A stretch of 64,000 nucleotides of DNA from Sphingobacterium sp. BN32. GTDB taxonomy: Bacteria > Bacteroidota > Bacteroidia > Sphingobacteriales > Sphingobacteriaceae. The stretch lies in NCBI RefSeq assembly GCF_030503615.1, contig NZ_CP129963.1, positions 4,278,001 through 4,342,000 on the forward strand, given 5' to 3'. The notes beneath the pieces were generated by a model. It was not told where the DNA came from. It saw nothing but the letters and a program-made list of their open reading frames with translations, and did no database searches. Every line of letters begins with the position of its first letter. Positions within the stretch are counted from its first letter, which is position 1. Positions 18,973 through 27,836 of the stretch are shown here, piece after piece. A program made the translations under genes and the position numbers.

Positions 18973-20124
18973 TTATTGAACTATCAGTTTGTCACTTTCG
19001 ATTACAAAATCATAGTTTGTTAACTTCTTAAGTAATAAGCACAATTCACCTAATGTGACTTCTTTGTTGATGCTTCCCATATATTTTTTTGTGCTAAGTG
19101 CTCTCTTAAGAATCAAATCGACTCCATACCATCTTTTTATTTCATCTAGAATTTCTTCGATATCCTTATCATTGAAATTGAAATATCCCTCCTTAATGGC
19201 GTAGGCTTGTCCCAAATTCGTTGCTTTCTCAATGACTAAGGATTGATTGCTGAATTGAGCCTGATGTCCAACATCGATCGCTGTAAGGTTTTGACCAGTA
19301 GCTAAATCAACCTTTCCTTCAGTCAATATGACTTTTGACTCATCTTTGCTATAATTCGTAACAGAGAAGGCTGTTCCGACAGCCTTAATCTGCATGCCGT
19401 CGATTTGGACAATAAATGGTCTGTCAAGATCTTTAGCGACTTCAAAATAAGCCTCCCCTTTTAGGCGCACGCGCCTTTCTTTGGCAGAAAAACCAAATAC
19501 ATACGTTAATTGAGACTCTGGATTCAACCAAACTTTTGTACCGTCACTTAAGGTAAGTGCATAAAAAGAGCGCTTCGGAATCTTAAATCGATAGACAGGA
19601 TTGCTTGAAGAATTTTTTTGTTTTAAAGAATTTTGAAAGCTATGATCGTTCTCCCGATTATCTTTGGGGTTTTCAGTCGACAAGTCAAATTTCCCGACGC
19701 CGTCAATCTCCAGTTGAGCAAAATTCCTCCCCGGCAGAACGTCATTCTTTTGACCAAATTGTTCCATATTTAACAAATAGTCGGGCTTTTGATTGGTATC
19801 CCACCAAATGAAAGAAGCAATAGAAATTGAAATCAGTACCGCCGCTACTTGCAAATATGTTTTCCGACTAAAACCGCGCTTAGACTCCTCATATCGATTA
19901 GCTTTTCGAGAAAACTTACGCCATTCCTTATCCAGATCGCTATGGCTAGGTTTGAAATCAAGTACAATTTGCTCATTGCTGAACATAGTATGAAGAATCT
20001 CTCTCCCCTCTGGATATTTGTTCAATAAATTATCTAAAGCTAACTTTTCATCAGCAGACAATGCTATCCCTCTAGCTAGTAAGGCTGCTAGTTCGGCTAA
20101 AACAATCTGGTCTTGATGTATCAT
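18973..20124 (-). CDS. FecR family anti-sigma factor
   Basis: This 383-residue protein has a cytoplasmic N-terminal region (1-88), one membrane segment (about 91-108) and a periplasmic FecR domain. The domain signature is visible in YALTLSDGTKVWLNPESQLTY, followed by RRVRLKGEAYFEVAKD and the C-terminal DUF4974-type part ending YDFVIESDKLIVQ. In FecIR systems this protein holds the ECF sigma factor until the STN domain of the receptor signals ligand binding. Its sigma partner is encoded just upstream (ending at 20224) and its receptor just downstream, so the three genes form one regulatory set. The gap to SusC is about 137 bases, enough for a sigma-dependent promoter. Confidence 0.95.
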   Translation of the reverse strand: MIHQDQIVLAELAALLARGIALSADEKLALDNLLNKYPEGREILHTMFSNEQIVLDFKPSHSDLDKEWRKFSRKANRYEESKRGFSRKTYLQVAAVLISISIASFIWWDTNQKPDYLLNMEQFGQKNDVLPGRNFAQLEIDGVGKFDLSTENPKDNRENDHSFQNSLKQKNSSSNPVYRFKIPKRSFYALTLSDGTKVWLNPESQLTYVFGFSAKERRVRLKGEAYFEVAKDLDRPFIVQIDGMQIKAVGTAFSVTNYSKDESKVILTEGKVDLATGQNLTAIDVGHQAQFSNQSLVIEKATNLGQAYAIKEGYFNFNDKDIEEILDEIKRWYGVDLILKRALSTKKYMGSINKEVTLGELCLLLKKLTNYDFVIESDKLIVQ

Positions 20125-20223
20125 AATTTAGTAGTAAGTAACTTGAGATTCGTAAAAGGGTGATTAGCGCTTAAAGAAAAAACAACACAACGTATAATAC
20201 ACTGATTACAAGCATTATATTTT

Positions 20224-20733
20224 TCAATAAAATAGTATAAATAGGACCTTTAGAATCTTAATTCTTAGCAATCGAAGAGCTCGTTGCCGCTGTGTCTTCA
20301 CTGTATTGATGCTAACATTCAATTCTTGCGCGACCTCTTCGTATTTCATTCCATTAAAATATATAAGCCGGCAAATATGTTGGCAGCCTTCTGGTAGTTT
20401 AGACAGTTCTTCGTATAACTCTCCCATAACCTCTGCGCGAATTAAATTATCCATTAAACCGTACTGATCTTCCTCTACGTGGATGAAACTGCTGTTTATC
20501 CTACTTCTCGTTTGATTGTTTCTTAGGTAGTTTAAGCTCATATTTTTCACTGTACTATATAAGTAGCTCTTAATTACAATCTCAGACTTAACCAAAATAT
20601 CGGCCTGTTCCAGCAAATTTAAAAAGGCATCTTGGACAATATCTTTCGCAATTTGTTCCTCCCTTACCCAATGAATGGCAAAAGATTCTAGTCTTAGAAA
20701 ATAAGTTTTAAAAAGCCTTTCTACCGACTCCAT
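20224..20733 (-). CDS. RNA polymerase ECF-type sigma-70 factor
   Basis: This 169-residue protein has the two ECF domains. Region 2 is at about 5-70 (FAIHWVREEQIAKDIVQDAF is its conserved core). Region 4 is at about 105-160 (LPEGCQHICRLIYFNGMKYE, then EVAQELNVSINTVKTQRQRA as the -35-recognising helix-turn-helix). The Bacteroidota family that pairs with FecR and SusC looks exactly like this. It precedes fecR by about 100 bases on the same strand and presumably drives the susC/susD promoter when released. The start at ATG 20733 gives the usual family length. Confidence 0.95.
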   Translation of the reverse strand: MESVERLFKTYFLRLESFAIHWVREEQIAKDIVQDAFLNLLEQADILVKSEIVIKSYLYSTVKNMSLNYLRNNQTRSRINSSFIHVEEDQYGLMDNLIRAEVMGELYEELSKLPEGCQHICRLIYFNGMKYEEVAQELNVSINTVKTQRQRALRLLRIKILKVLFILFY

Positions 20734-21206
20734 ATATACATAGTATGAACCAAATTATTCCCCGATCTCACTCTTCATCCTCCTCCCCTTCTACATTTAA
20801 AAAGCTATGCTCTCTCCCCAATCCCCCTAACCCTTTACATATATTGTGTATTTTCCAAAAAACAAACAATCAATTCAATATATAAATGCTAAAGCAATTA
20901 ACTATGCAGACATAACAACACTAATTACTTAATATAAAAACATTATTACTACATATCACTAGCATATTACCGCTTAAAGTAAATATATCGCCACAAATAT
21001 TTATTCTATAGTATAATTTCATTCCTAATAGACAATCTAACCAACAGTTGTTCAAAATAACCCCGAAAGACTTTATTTATTTACTAATACATATTTATTG
21101 AAACAAAGTTTACAAACACTCAAGTTTCAGCTACAACATCTTTAATTTATTAATAGACACGACATTTTCGCCAATTTCGTCGTTTTTTTTGAAGATCGAT
21201 CTGTGT
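20734..21206. other. Gene-free AT-rich divergent intergenic region
   Basis: Nearly 500 bases of very AT-rich DNA between the sigma factor gene (minus) and the leader of the first short-peptide gene (plus). I see no coding frame or clear repeat; it must hold the promoter of the sigma gene. Confidence 0.5.
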
Positions 21207-21214
21207 TACATTTG
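21207..21214 (+). promoter_or_regulatory. -7 box upstream of first short-peptide/lipoprotein unit
   Basis: TACATTTG matches TAnnTTTG, with a TTTG at 21188-21191 as a possible -33 element (spacing 15, slightly short). It would give a leader of roughly 120 bases before the peptide gene at 21342, similar to the second unit. Confidence 0.4.
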
Positions 21215-21341
21215 TCTGAATTACACGCAACTGCGCCTACGCTTGTCCGAAGCGCAGACCAATATTTGACGCTACATCGATCTGAAAAACAGAAACTTCC
21301 AACACACGAGTTTCTTTTTACGAACAATACAACTATTAATA

Positions 21342-21524
21342 ATGAACTATCGGAAAATCCAATATGTCGCACCCATGATAATCTTGACTACAGTAGAGAT
21401 GGAGAGCGGCATTGCTGCAGGCTCAGCATCACTTAAGCCCGGAACCTCAAATAGTCCGCTTGTCCCGCAAGTCGAAGACTGGACAGATAACGGAAACCAA
21501 TCCAGTGATTTCGACGTGCTGTAA
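21342..21524 (+). CDS. Conserved 60-residue peptide, copy 1
   Basis: This short gene encodes exactly 60 residues and is real by comparison with the second copy at 23804, also 60 residues. The two share ESGIAAGSA / EAGIAVGSA, a LxPG turn, PLVPxxExWTD, and the identical ending DFDVL. The N-terminal halves differ more. There is no signal peptide or membrane segment; the C-terminal half is acidic (W, D, E rich). Each copy lies about 40 bases before a ~575-residue lipoprotein gene, so peptide and lipoprotein are probably cotranscribed. I recall similar short proteins with a GIAAGSA motif ahead of surface lipoproteins in related bacteria, but I know of no function. A role as chaperone, secreted peptide or regulatory product is open. 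Confidence 0.75.
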   Translation: MNYRKIQYVAPMIILTTVEMESGIAAGSASLKPGTSNSPLVPQVEDWTDNGNQSSDFDVL

Positions 21525-21565
21525 AAAGCCCATCGGTTTTAGTGACAATATTTTCAGCAGAACTT

Positions 21566-23284
21566 ATGAAAAACAGCATGACCAACACATTATCAAAATT
21601 ATGGCGATCGCCTTTGCTAGCCTTTGCTTTGATCCTGTTTACACAATGTAAATCGTCGATTGATCTCAAAGAAGAGCTACCTCCGTTTATCGGCACCACC
21701 AACCTTAAGTTTAATATACAGGGGCTGGAAGAAGCGGCCACCCAGATAAAATCCAATATTGGATCCAAAGCCAGCATTGCACGCAGCAGCGCTGTCCAAA
21801 CGACGGAAACCTTCGTTTCCGGAACCTATGCAGATGCCTTGATCAGTTTGGAGCAAGACCGTAAACCGGTGAGCAGCAGCCTGGCCTCATCTAACAACGA
21901 AGTCAAAGCAACTAGCAGGCAGACGAAAGCGGCGACATCACCCCTTCCGACAAACACCAAATACAGGATCCTCCTGCTCGATGCGCAAGACAATATTCTT
22001 CAAAACGTAGTGGGCTCCTCCGGAACCGACCCTAACATTCCTGTAAACTTAGGCTGGACCTACAAATGGGTGGCCTTCTCCACCAACGAAACAGGATCGG
22101 TGCCCGATGTAAACAGCGCAACCAAAAGGTTCGCCAAAGCAGACTTAACGAATAAGGATATTCTACTGGCATCCGGAACGATCAGCATTGGCGCTGGAGA
22201 AAATTATTTATCAATTGTACTTAAGCGACAAACTGCGCGCATTCGTGCGAGAGTAAATGTGAGAGGCATGTTCGGCACAATCGCAACCGACACCAAACTC
22301 AGTATACAAAATAACGCCAGCACAGGTATTAACCCCATAACAATGGGAGACCTGGACATTATCAGCGGAAACTTTATAAACGTAGGACCGGTTAACGGAA
22401 TCGTCAATGCTGCGAGCATGGTCAATGAAACCGTAGCCGAAGGCGCCTCCGTTAAGCTGGCAAGTTTCTACACCCTGAATACAACACCCATAGCGGCGAA
22501 AAACCTGAAATTCAACTTCGCCCCACTGGCGATCGTTCTGGACGATGCCAGAATTAGGAAGTTCAACAACTTGACGTTTGGAGCTGAAGAAGCATTCACC
22601 CCCAGCATCGGTTCTAGCCATTTCGCAACGCTTCGCTTAATAGAATCGCCGATTAAAATCAATGGCATCATGTGGGCAAGAACTAACTTAGTCTACGACG
22701 CCAACAAGCTCGATCAATATCGACTTAAATCAAATCCCGGAGGATCTTCATCCAGCACCAAAGACCGCGATTTTTGGAACTGGATGGCACAAACGCCAAC
22801 AAGCGCAACGGCAAACTTCGATGCCTGCAACGAACTATACCCAAAAGGAACCTGGAAAATGCCAGATCTGCCGACCTGGGAATCCATAAACCAGCCCAAC
22901 CGAAAGGAAGAAGTGCTTGGCCTATTTTGGGGAGCAAACTATGGCGCCATTTGGGATAGAGACAGCGACTACCCTGAAAATACAGCATACGACAACAATG
23001 TACTATACATATCCTACGGCGGATTCAGAACCGAGCCGAACTTTTTCGGAAATACAAGCGTACAAGAAAGCCCCATCGGTATTGCGGCAGGCTTACTTGC
23101 AGGTGGGGAATGCCACTATTGGACTTCCACCAGCCAGAACAACTCAAGAGGAAGGGCTGTAAAAGCCTCTTTTACTCACGTGGGCTGGATATTCGGCTGG
23201 AGCAACATCACCTACACTTCCGAGAAGAAATCTGAAGGCAGAAACGTCCGCTGCGTTCGCGCAAAAAACAACCCAAATTCATAG
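21566..23284 (+). CDS. Surface lipoprotein, fimbrillin-like N-terminus and Fib_succ_major-like C-terminus, copy 1
   Basis: I chose ATG 21566 over the GTG at 21542 because it gives a lipoprotein signal (LLAFALILFTQC, Cys28). The 572-residue protein has a beta-rich N-terminal two thirds resembling fimbrillin-type repeats (NLKFNIQGLEEAA, LGWTYKWVAFSTNETGSVPD). A C-terminal domain of about 200 residues follows, with the pattern of the Fibrobacter succinogenes major paralogous domain: YPKGTWKMPDLPTWESIN, GGECHYWTSTSQNN and a terminal NVRCVRAK. Such proteins are usually exported and surface-bound, perhaps adhesive. It follows the 60-residue peptide by 41 bases. The gene at 24026 is a close paralog of almost equal length, so this is a tandem duplication. 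An 11-bp hairpin follows the stop. Confidence 0.8.
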   Translation: MKNSMTNTLSKLWRSPLLAFALILFTQCKSSIDLKEELPPFIGTTNLKFNIQGLEEAATQIKSNIGSKASIARSSAVQTTETFVSGTYADALISLEQDRKPVSSSLASSNNEVKATSRQTKAATSPLPTNTKYRILLLDAQDNILQNVVGSSGTDPNIPVNLGWTYKWVAFSTNETGSVPDVNSATKRFAKADLTNKDILLASGTISIGAGENYLSIVLKRQTARIRARVNVRGMFGTIATDTKLSIQNNASTGINPITMGDLDIISGNFINVGPVNGIVNAASMVNETVAEGASVKLASFYTLNTTPIAAKNLKFNFAPLAIVLDDARIRKFNNLTFGAEEAFTPSIGSSHFATLRLIESPIKINGIMWARTNLVYDANKLDQYRLKSNPGGSSSSTKDRDFWNWMAQTPTSATANFDACNELYPKGTWKMPDLPTWESINQPNRKEEVLGLFWGANYGAIWDRDSDYPENTAYDNNVLYISYGGFRTEPNFFGNTSVQESPIGIAAGLLAGGECHYWTSTSQNNSRGRAVKASFTHVGWIFGWSNITYTSEKKSEGRNVRCVRAKNNPNS

Positions 23285-23306
23285 TTATAGTAATACTCTG
23301 CATGTT

Positions 23307-23336
23307 AAGGGCAATTCAGATCAACGAATTGCCCTT
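23307..23336 (+). terminator. Hairpin after lipoprotein copy 1
   Basis: A perfect 11-bp stem (AAGGGCAATTC / GAATTGCCCTT) with an 8-base loop starts 22 bases after the stop. The T-run behind it is weak, so termination is likely but not certain. Confidence 0.55.
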
Positions 23337-23803
23337 CGTTATCCTACTATCTACCCCAAAAAGGAAACATGCAGACATTGCTTAATTGTGGTAATGCTAA
23401 ACAACTCTATTACATTTGCTTACCGCATATAAACAAATAGTAGCCGAATTGCTACAAGCATTTATATTATTAGGATAATTACCGATAATAATAAACAACC
23501 CAACTATCAGTTATTTTATATCCGTAGAAATGATATATTTTTTTCGTCGCAAAAAAAGTGACTTAAATCATCTTTAAATATTTTTATCTGTCACGTTAAT
23601 TTTATTTTCTACACGACTAAAAACATCAACCAAAACAAATTATATTATTTTATTACGAATCATTTCTAACCTAAATTTGTTCTTATCAAGCAGAGAGCAA
23701 AATTCTTAATTACCCGTACACCTTCAAACCTGTATTTGGTTATCGGGGAATGATTGACGCCCTATTCGCTTCAAATGTTTCGTCGAAGAATAAAATTAGA
23801 CCA
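23337..23803. other. Intergenic region between the two peptide/lipoprotein units
   Basis: About 470 AT-rich bases with no convincing reading frame. A -7 box TAAATTTG at 23672-23679 lies some 125 bases before the second peptide gene. Confidence 0.5.
23672..23679 (+). promoter_or_regulatory. -7 box upstream of second short-peptide/lipoprotein unit
   Basis: TAAATTTG matches TAnnTTTG. No good -33 TTTG is seen at the right distance. The inferred leader length is close to that of unit 1. Confidence 0.35.
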
Positions 23804-23986
23804 ATGAATAAACAAAAAACACTTTATCTGAAACCTAGAGTCGACTGGATGTGCCTCGAGCTGGAAGCGGGAATTGCAGTGGGGTCTGCAATACTAAGTC
23901 CCGGAAATAGCGAAAAACCATTGGTTCCTGAAATGGAAGAATGGACAGACACCGGTTCACAGACCGATGATTTCGATGTGCTGTAA
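23804..23986 (+). CDS. Conserved 60-residue peptide, copy 2
   Basis: This gene encodes 60 residues from ATG 23804; the in-frame upstream start at 23750 would add 18 residues that have no counterpart in copy 1. It shares with copy 1 the length, the motif EAGIAVGSA, the stretch KPLVPEMEEWTD and the end DFDVL. Two copies of identical length with matching key residues and a matched neighbour argue strongly that this is a true gene. The function is unknown. There is no signal sequence. It lies 39 bases before lipoprotein copy 2. Confidence 0.75.
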   Translation: MNKQKTLYLKPRVDWMCLELEAGIAVGSAILSPGNSEKPLVPEMEEWTDTGSQTDDFDVL

Positions 23987-24025
23987 ACCTTAAAATCATC
24001 AGCAAAACATTTAGACAAAAGCCAA

Positions 24026-25753
24026 ATGAAAAACAAAAGATTACGTTTTACGCAGCATATTCCGCTCCTTGCGCTATGCATATTGGCACTATTCTTAGCA
24101 ATTAGCTGTTCCAAAAGTGAAGACAGCAATACGGGGGACAAAACACCAAATGGGGAACATATATTAAAATTCAAGATTAGTGGTATCGAAGGGGATAACT
24201 CTGTTGCCAAATCTGCCATTGGCATGAAGGGTGACGTCGGTAGAAGGCATGGGATTCAGGCCGACGAAACCCTCGTGTCTGGGACCTTAGGCGATGCGCT
24301 GATCAGTCTCGAACAAAACATAAAGGCACCCATCAGCAGCAGCATTACGCCCAACAATGGCGACGCACAAGCCAAAGCCAGAGGAGCCAAAGCCGCGAGT
24401 ATTCCGTTGGAAGACCAGGTTAAATATCGGGTCATCCTCTGCGATCAAAACGATAATGTGTTAGCGAACGTGGTCGGATCAACAGGAACCGACCCACTTA
24501 TACCAGTCAATTTAGGGTGGACCTACAAATGGTACGCATACTCCACCAACGAGCGAGAATCAGTTCCCGATTTTGATGCGGACAGCAAACTGATCTCCAG
24601 AGCCGCACTCAGTAATAAAGACCTAATGGTTGCCTCCGGCAACATTAGCATCCAAGCCGGAGAGAACTTTCTGAATATCGTATTCAAGCGGAAAACGGCA
24701 AGAATCCAAGCCGTCGTCAACGTGCGAGGTATGTTCGCTACGCTTTCTACCGACACTAAAATCAGCATTCAAAACAACACCGTTCCCGGTACGGAAGTGA
24801 TGACGATGGGCGATTACAATCCATTCAGCAACAGTTTTAGCAATATTGAGCCCGTAAATGCCGTGGTGACCAATGCTGAAATGAAAGTAGACAATATCGT
24901 GGAAGGAGAAGCAGTGAAAGTGGCCAGTTTTTACACATTAAATACAACTGCAATCAGTCCCGGAAATCTAACGTTCAATTTTACGCCGCTTAGCATCTTG
25001 CTGGACGATGGGCGGACCAGAACATTTAGTAGTTCCCCGGGACTATCTTTCACGCTTCCACAAGGGCTGACACCGAGCATCGGATCCAGCTATATCGCCA
25101 CATTGCGCCTACTCGAATCGCCAATTAAAGTAAAGGGGATTATGTGGGCTAGAACAAACCTCATCTACAATCCACTGAAGTTGGATAAATATCGTTTAAA
25201 GTCCAACCCGGATGAGTCGAATATCACAACGATCGATCAGGATTTCTGGAACTGGAAGTCCGATGTACCTCGAGGTGAAGCAGGAACAACAGACGGTTGT
25301 GCGCTACTCTACCCGGAAGGAACCTGGAAAATGCCCGACTTAGCGACCTGGGAAACCCTTGGGCAACCCGATAAAAAAGAAGAGATAAACGGAATCTTCT
25401 ACGGCGCTAATTACGGCGCAGTGTGGGAGAAAGACGCGGAATACAGCAGGAATGAAGCATACGACGACAATCGACTCTACATTTCCTACGGGGGCTACAG
25501 AACCGCCCCGGGCTTCTTCGCACCTTATGTGGATCAAAGCCCTATAGGATTTCTATATGGGGTAGTGGCAGGTGGCCAATGCCACTATTGGACCGCTACA
25601 GCCGTAAACGAAACAACAAGTAAGGCCGTAGTCGCCTCATTTTCTAGAGTATTGTGGGGAATATCCTGGGGAGGAATCACCTATGAAGATAGAGTCTCCG
25701 ACGAAGGAAAGAATGTGCGCTGCATCCGAGCGATTAATAATCCGAACCGTTAA
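24026..25753 (+). CDS. Surface lipoprotein, fimbrillin-like N-terminus and Fib_succ_major-like C-terminus, copy 2
   Basis: This 575-residue protein has lipobox AISC (Cys28, the same position as in copy 1). The mature protein opens HILKFKISGIEGD, a fimbrillin-like start, and shares long blocks with copy 1: LGWTYKW, FYTLNTT, IMWARTNLIYNPLKLDKYRL, EGTWKMPDLATWE, GGQCHYWTATAVN and NVRCIRAINNPN. The two copies have clearly diverged, so the duplication is not recent. The C-terminal 200 residues fit the Fib_succ_major domain. No chaperone, usher or other fimbrial gene lies nearby, so a structural pilus role is not supported by context. A surface or adhesive function is inference. Confidence 0.8.
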   Translation: MKNKRLRFTQHIPLLALCILALFLAISCSKSEDSNTGDKTPNGEHILKFKISGIEGDNSVAKSAIGMKGDVGRRHGIQADETLVSGTLGDALISLEQNIKAPISSSITPNNGDAQAKARGAKAASIPLEDQVKYRVILCDQNDNVLANVVGSTGTDPLIPVNLGWTYKWYAYSTNERESVPDFDADSKLISRAALSNKDLMVASGNISIQAGENFLNIVFKRKTARIQAVVNVRGMFATLSTDTKISIQNNTVPGTEVMTMGDYNPFSNSFSNIEPVNAVVTNAEMKVDNIVEGEAVKVASFYTLNTTAISPGNLTFNFTPLSILLDDGRTRTFSSSPGLSFTLPQGLTPSIGSSYIATLRLLESPIKVKGIMWARTNLIYNPLKLDKYRLKSNPDESNITTIDQDFWNWKSDVPRGEAGTTDGCALLYPEGTWKMPDLATWETLGQPDKKEEINGIFYGANYGAVWEKDAEYSRNEAYDDNRLYISYGGYRTAPGFFAPYVDQSPIGFLYGVVAGGQCHYWTATAVNETTSKAVVASFSRVLWGISWGGITYEDRVSDEGKNVRCIRAINNPNR

Positions 25754-25835
25754 TGCGAGGTGCAGATCCTGGCATGAGGTCAAGAAACTATATTATTATA
25801 GTAAATAACCATCTGCGATTATTAGTAGAATTGGT

Positions 25836-25856
25836 GTGGGCTAGCGAATAGCCCAC
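25836..25856. terminator. Hairpin between convergent genes
   Basis: An 8-bp stem GTGGGCTA / TAGCCCAC with a short loop lies between the lipoprotein (plus) and the metallophosphatase (minus). No T-run follows, so its use as a terminator is uncertain. Confidence 0.35.
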
Positions 25857-25921
25857 CCAGTTCACTATGCTATGTTTCGTTGGCAGGTTGAAAACCTTCG
25901 AAACCTCCTTTAACAGTTCGC

Positions 25922-27484
25922 TTATTCAACGACCTCAATCTCTTTCGTTGCTGTATGTGTTCTTCCGAACATATCCACCGCTTCAATAACAAGACTATGT
26001 TTCCCGGCTTTTAATTTTGGTAAATCAAGCTTCCAAAGGTGTGCAGACTTTACCGCATCGCTTGGTCTTCTACCAGGTATCAACGTTGTTGCTCCATCGT
26101 AAGCCAACAAATCTTTTCTATAAGCGGGATCTTCTGTCTCGATTCTTTGCATTGTCTTCCACTCTTTATTATCGATACGATAGCGAACCTGATCATTTGC
26201 TGATCCTAGAAAGAAGTTTGCAAAAACAGAATAACGACCGGCATACTTCTGTTTAACAACTGAAGGACCAAAAAGAGCCATCGCATAATCATCCGCTTGA
26301 TCGACCACCTTATAGTCAAACGTATACTTATTATCGTCAATCGCTAATATCGCATAGCCCTTTGGCGTACCATCACGCATCGTCGAGGCAGGAATACCCT
26401 TTGCATTCAAAATACCGGAATACCAATCGCCGGAGGTCGTTCCTACATTAAATTCATGATGCGGCTTCTCGCCTTTCCAACCATGCTGATCGGTATAGAA
26501 ATTTTGCTGTTGATAATGAGTGTGTGCAGAGAGGGAAAGCGTATTCGCATAAGGTGCCAATAAATCAAACAAGCGCTGTCTATCCTCATTGCGGAAGGAA
26601 GCATTATTCTCTACATTCAAAGGAATATGGAAAGCCAAAACAATCAGTTTATCCTTAGGAACCTGCTTTAAGTTGTTCTCCACAAAGTCCAGTTGATCCG
26701 CACGTAAACCTCCCTGATAACCCTTACCCGTTTGAGGATGCGGATAGATGATGTTGTCTAACACAATGAAATGCGCATTACCTACGTTGAAAGCATAATT
26801 CGCCGGACCAAAAGCACGCTCGAAACCTTCATCCGCTAAAGAGTCCTGCTCCACATCGTAGTTCATATCGTGGTTACCCATAACATTGAACCAAGGCAAA
26901 CCCATCTGCCCGATCGCCTCCTGATATCCAGGATGCAAGCTCAAATTATCGCCTACCAGGTCCCCTAAGCTGATACCAAATAAAGGGCCTTTTTTCTGAT
27001 TGGCTTCTTTCACCACACCGTTTAAGAAGTAAGCCAGCTCATCCTCGTTATAGGCCTGCGGATCGCCGAATACAAAAGCTGAAAAAGACTTCGACTCCTC
27101 CTGTTGCTTCAAGCCAAAATCAATCGACTTCGGAAGCGGACCTGTTGGTGCAACTCCCGCATATTTTAACTCCGGCGAACCCTGTGGCTTATGGATATAG
27201 TAAAACTTCGGTAAGTTGTTCTGATCCAAAGGCAAGGCATAACCCGATGGCTTAATCACGAAAATAATGTTGTCGTTCTGTACCGGAAGCTCGTATTTCC
27301 CGTTCTTGTCGGTTAAAACCACTTCGCGACCATTACTCACGCTGACACCCGGCAACCCGGCCTCTTTTTTGTCCTGCCGACCATTGCCATTAACGTCTAC
27401 ATAAACTGTCCCCTTAGCAAAATCCTGTCCCACGGCCGTCCCACATAAAAGACAAGCCAACAAGGACCAATATAGTTTTTTCAT
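25922..27484 (-). CDS. Secreted calcineurin-like metallophosphatase
   Basis: This is a 520-residue protein. I chose ATG 27484 over a TTG 24 bases upstream, since the ATG opens a signal peptide (MKKLYWSLLACLLCGTAVGQ). The N-terminal domain (about 25-110) is an SdrD-B/carboxypeptidase-regulatory-like sandwich (YVDVNGNGRQDKKEAGLPGV). The calcineurin-type phosphoesterase core follows: FVFGDPQAYN, GISLGDLVGDN, VMGNHDMNYD, and later AFHIPLNVENN and SLSAHTHYQQQ. These supply the metal-binding D, N and H residues. A C-terminal metallophosphatase-C-type domain ends the protein. Substrate unknown; a periplasmic phosphodiesterase or phosphatase is the safe reading. It is a single-gene unit with its own promoter. 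Confidence 0.9.
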   Translation of the reverse strand: MKKLYWSLLACLLCGTAVGQDFAKGTVYVDVNGNGRQDKKEAGLPGVSVSNGREVVLTDKNGKYELPVQNDNIIFVIKPSGYALPLDQNNLPKFYYIHKPQGSPELKYAGVAPTGPLPKSIDFGLKQQEESKSFSAFVFGDPQAYNEDELAYFLNGVVKEANQKKGPLFGISLGDLVGDNLSLHPGYQEAIGQMGLPWFNVMGNHDMNYDVEQDSLADEGFERAFGPANYAFNVGNAHFIVLDNIIYPHPQTGKGYQGGLRADQLDFVENNLKQVPKDKLIVLAFHIPLNVENNASFRNEDRQRLFDLLAPYANTLSLSAHTHYQQQNFYTDQHGWKGEKPHHEFNVGTTSGDWYSGILNAKGIPASTMRDGTPKGYAILAIDDNKYTFDYKVVDQADDYAMALFGPSVVKQKYAGRYSVFANFFLGSANDQVRYRIDNKEWKTMQRIETEDPAYRKDLLAYDGATTLIPGRRPSDAVKSAHLWKLDLPKLKAGKHSLVIEAVDMFGRTHTATKEIEVVE

Positions 27485-27505
27485 TTTTCTTGGTTGTTGA
27501 TAGGC

Positions 27506-27513
27506 CAAAACTA
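27506..27513 (-). promoter_or_regulatory. -7 box for the metallophosphatase
   Basis: Minus-strand TAGTTTTG matches TAnnTTTG about 21 bases before the ATG at 27484; a TTG lies 15 bases further upstream. Confidence 0.45.
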
Positions 27514-27544
27514 GCCTTCTAGGTTTAACAAGGGATTAAGGGAA

Positions 27545-27583
27545 TGTTAAATTCTCTTTGCGAAAAGCAAAGAGAATTTAACA
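27545..27583. repeat. Perfect 17-bp inverted repeat (hairpin)
   Basis: The arms TGTTAAATTCTCTTTGC (27545-27561) and its exact complement (27567-27583) enclose a 5-base loop. It lies upstream of the metallophosphatase promoter and has T/A-rich flanks. It may be an orphan terminator, a repeat-element end or an operator. Confidence 0.85.
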
Positions 27584-27585
27584 TT

Positions 27586-27627
27586 AGTAGTTAGTAGTTA
27601 GTATTTAGTAGTTAGACCTATGGCGGG
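27586..27627. repeat. AGTAGTTAGTAGTTAG tract, left arm of long inverted repeat
   Basis: A tract of AGTAGTTAG units ends in ACCTATGGCGG. Its reverse complement recurs, with a few changes, at 27837-27877 (CCGCCATAGGTCT then TACTAACTAC units). The tail CCGCCATAGGTCTTTAT also occurs at 27707-27723. A related stretch sits near 61357-61400. Confidence 0.7.
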
Positions 27628-27836
27628 TTACTAGGCTTTAAATAGTGGATTTTAGATATAAGACACTTGAAATTAGAGCATTGTCTGCTTGTCTAATATG
27701 TAATTCCGCCATAGGTCTTTATGTCCGTCCCTGAAATAGGTTGACCACAAAATGGAGGTACTAAATGCAAACAAATTTGCGGTTAATCAGGAAGTCACGG
27801 GTTTATTCTGATGATTTAAAACTGGATAAGATCTTC

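Noticed and set aside
21142..21436. Overlapping 76-77 codon frames ahead of the first short peptide
   Set aside because: They have no counterpart before the second copy and lie across the likely leader of the real gene.
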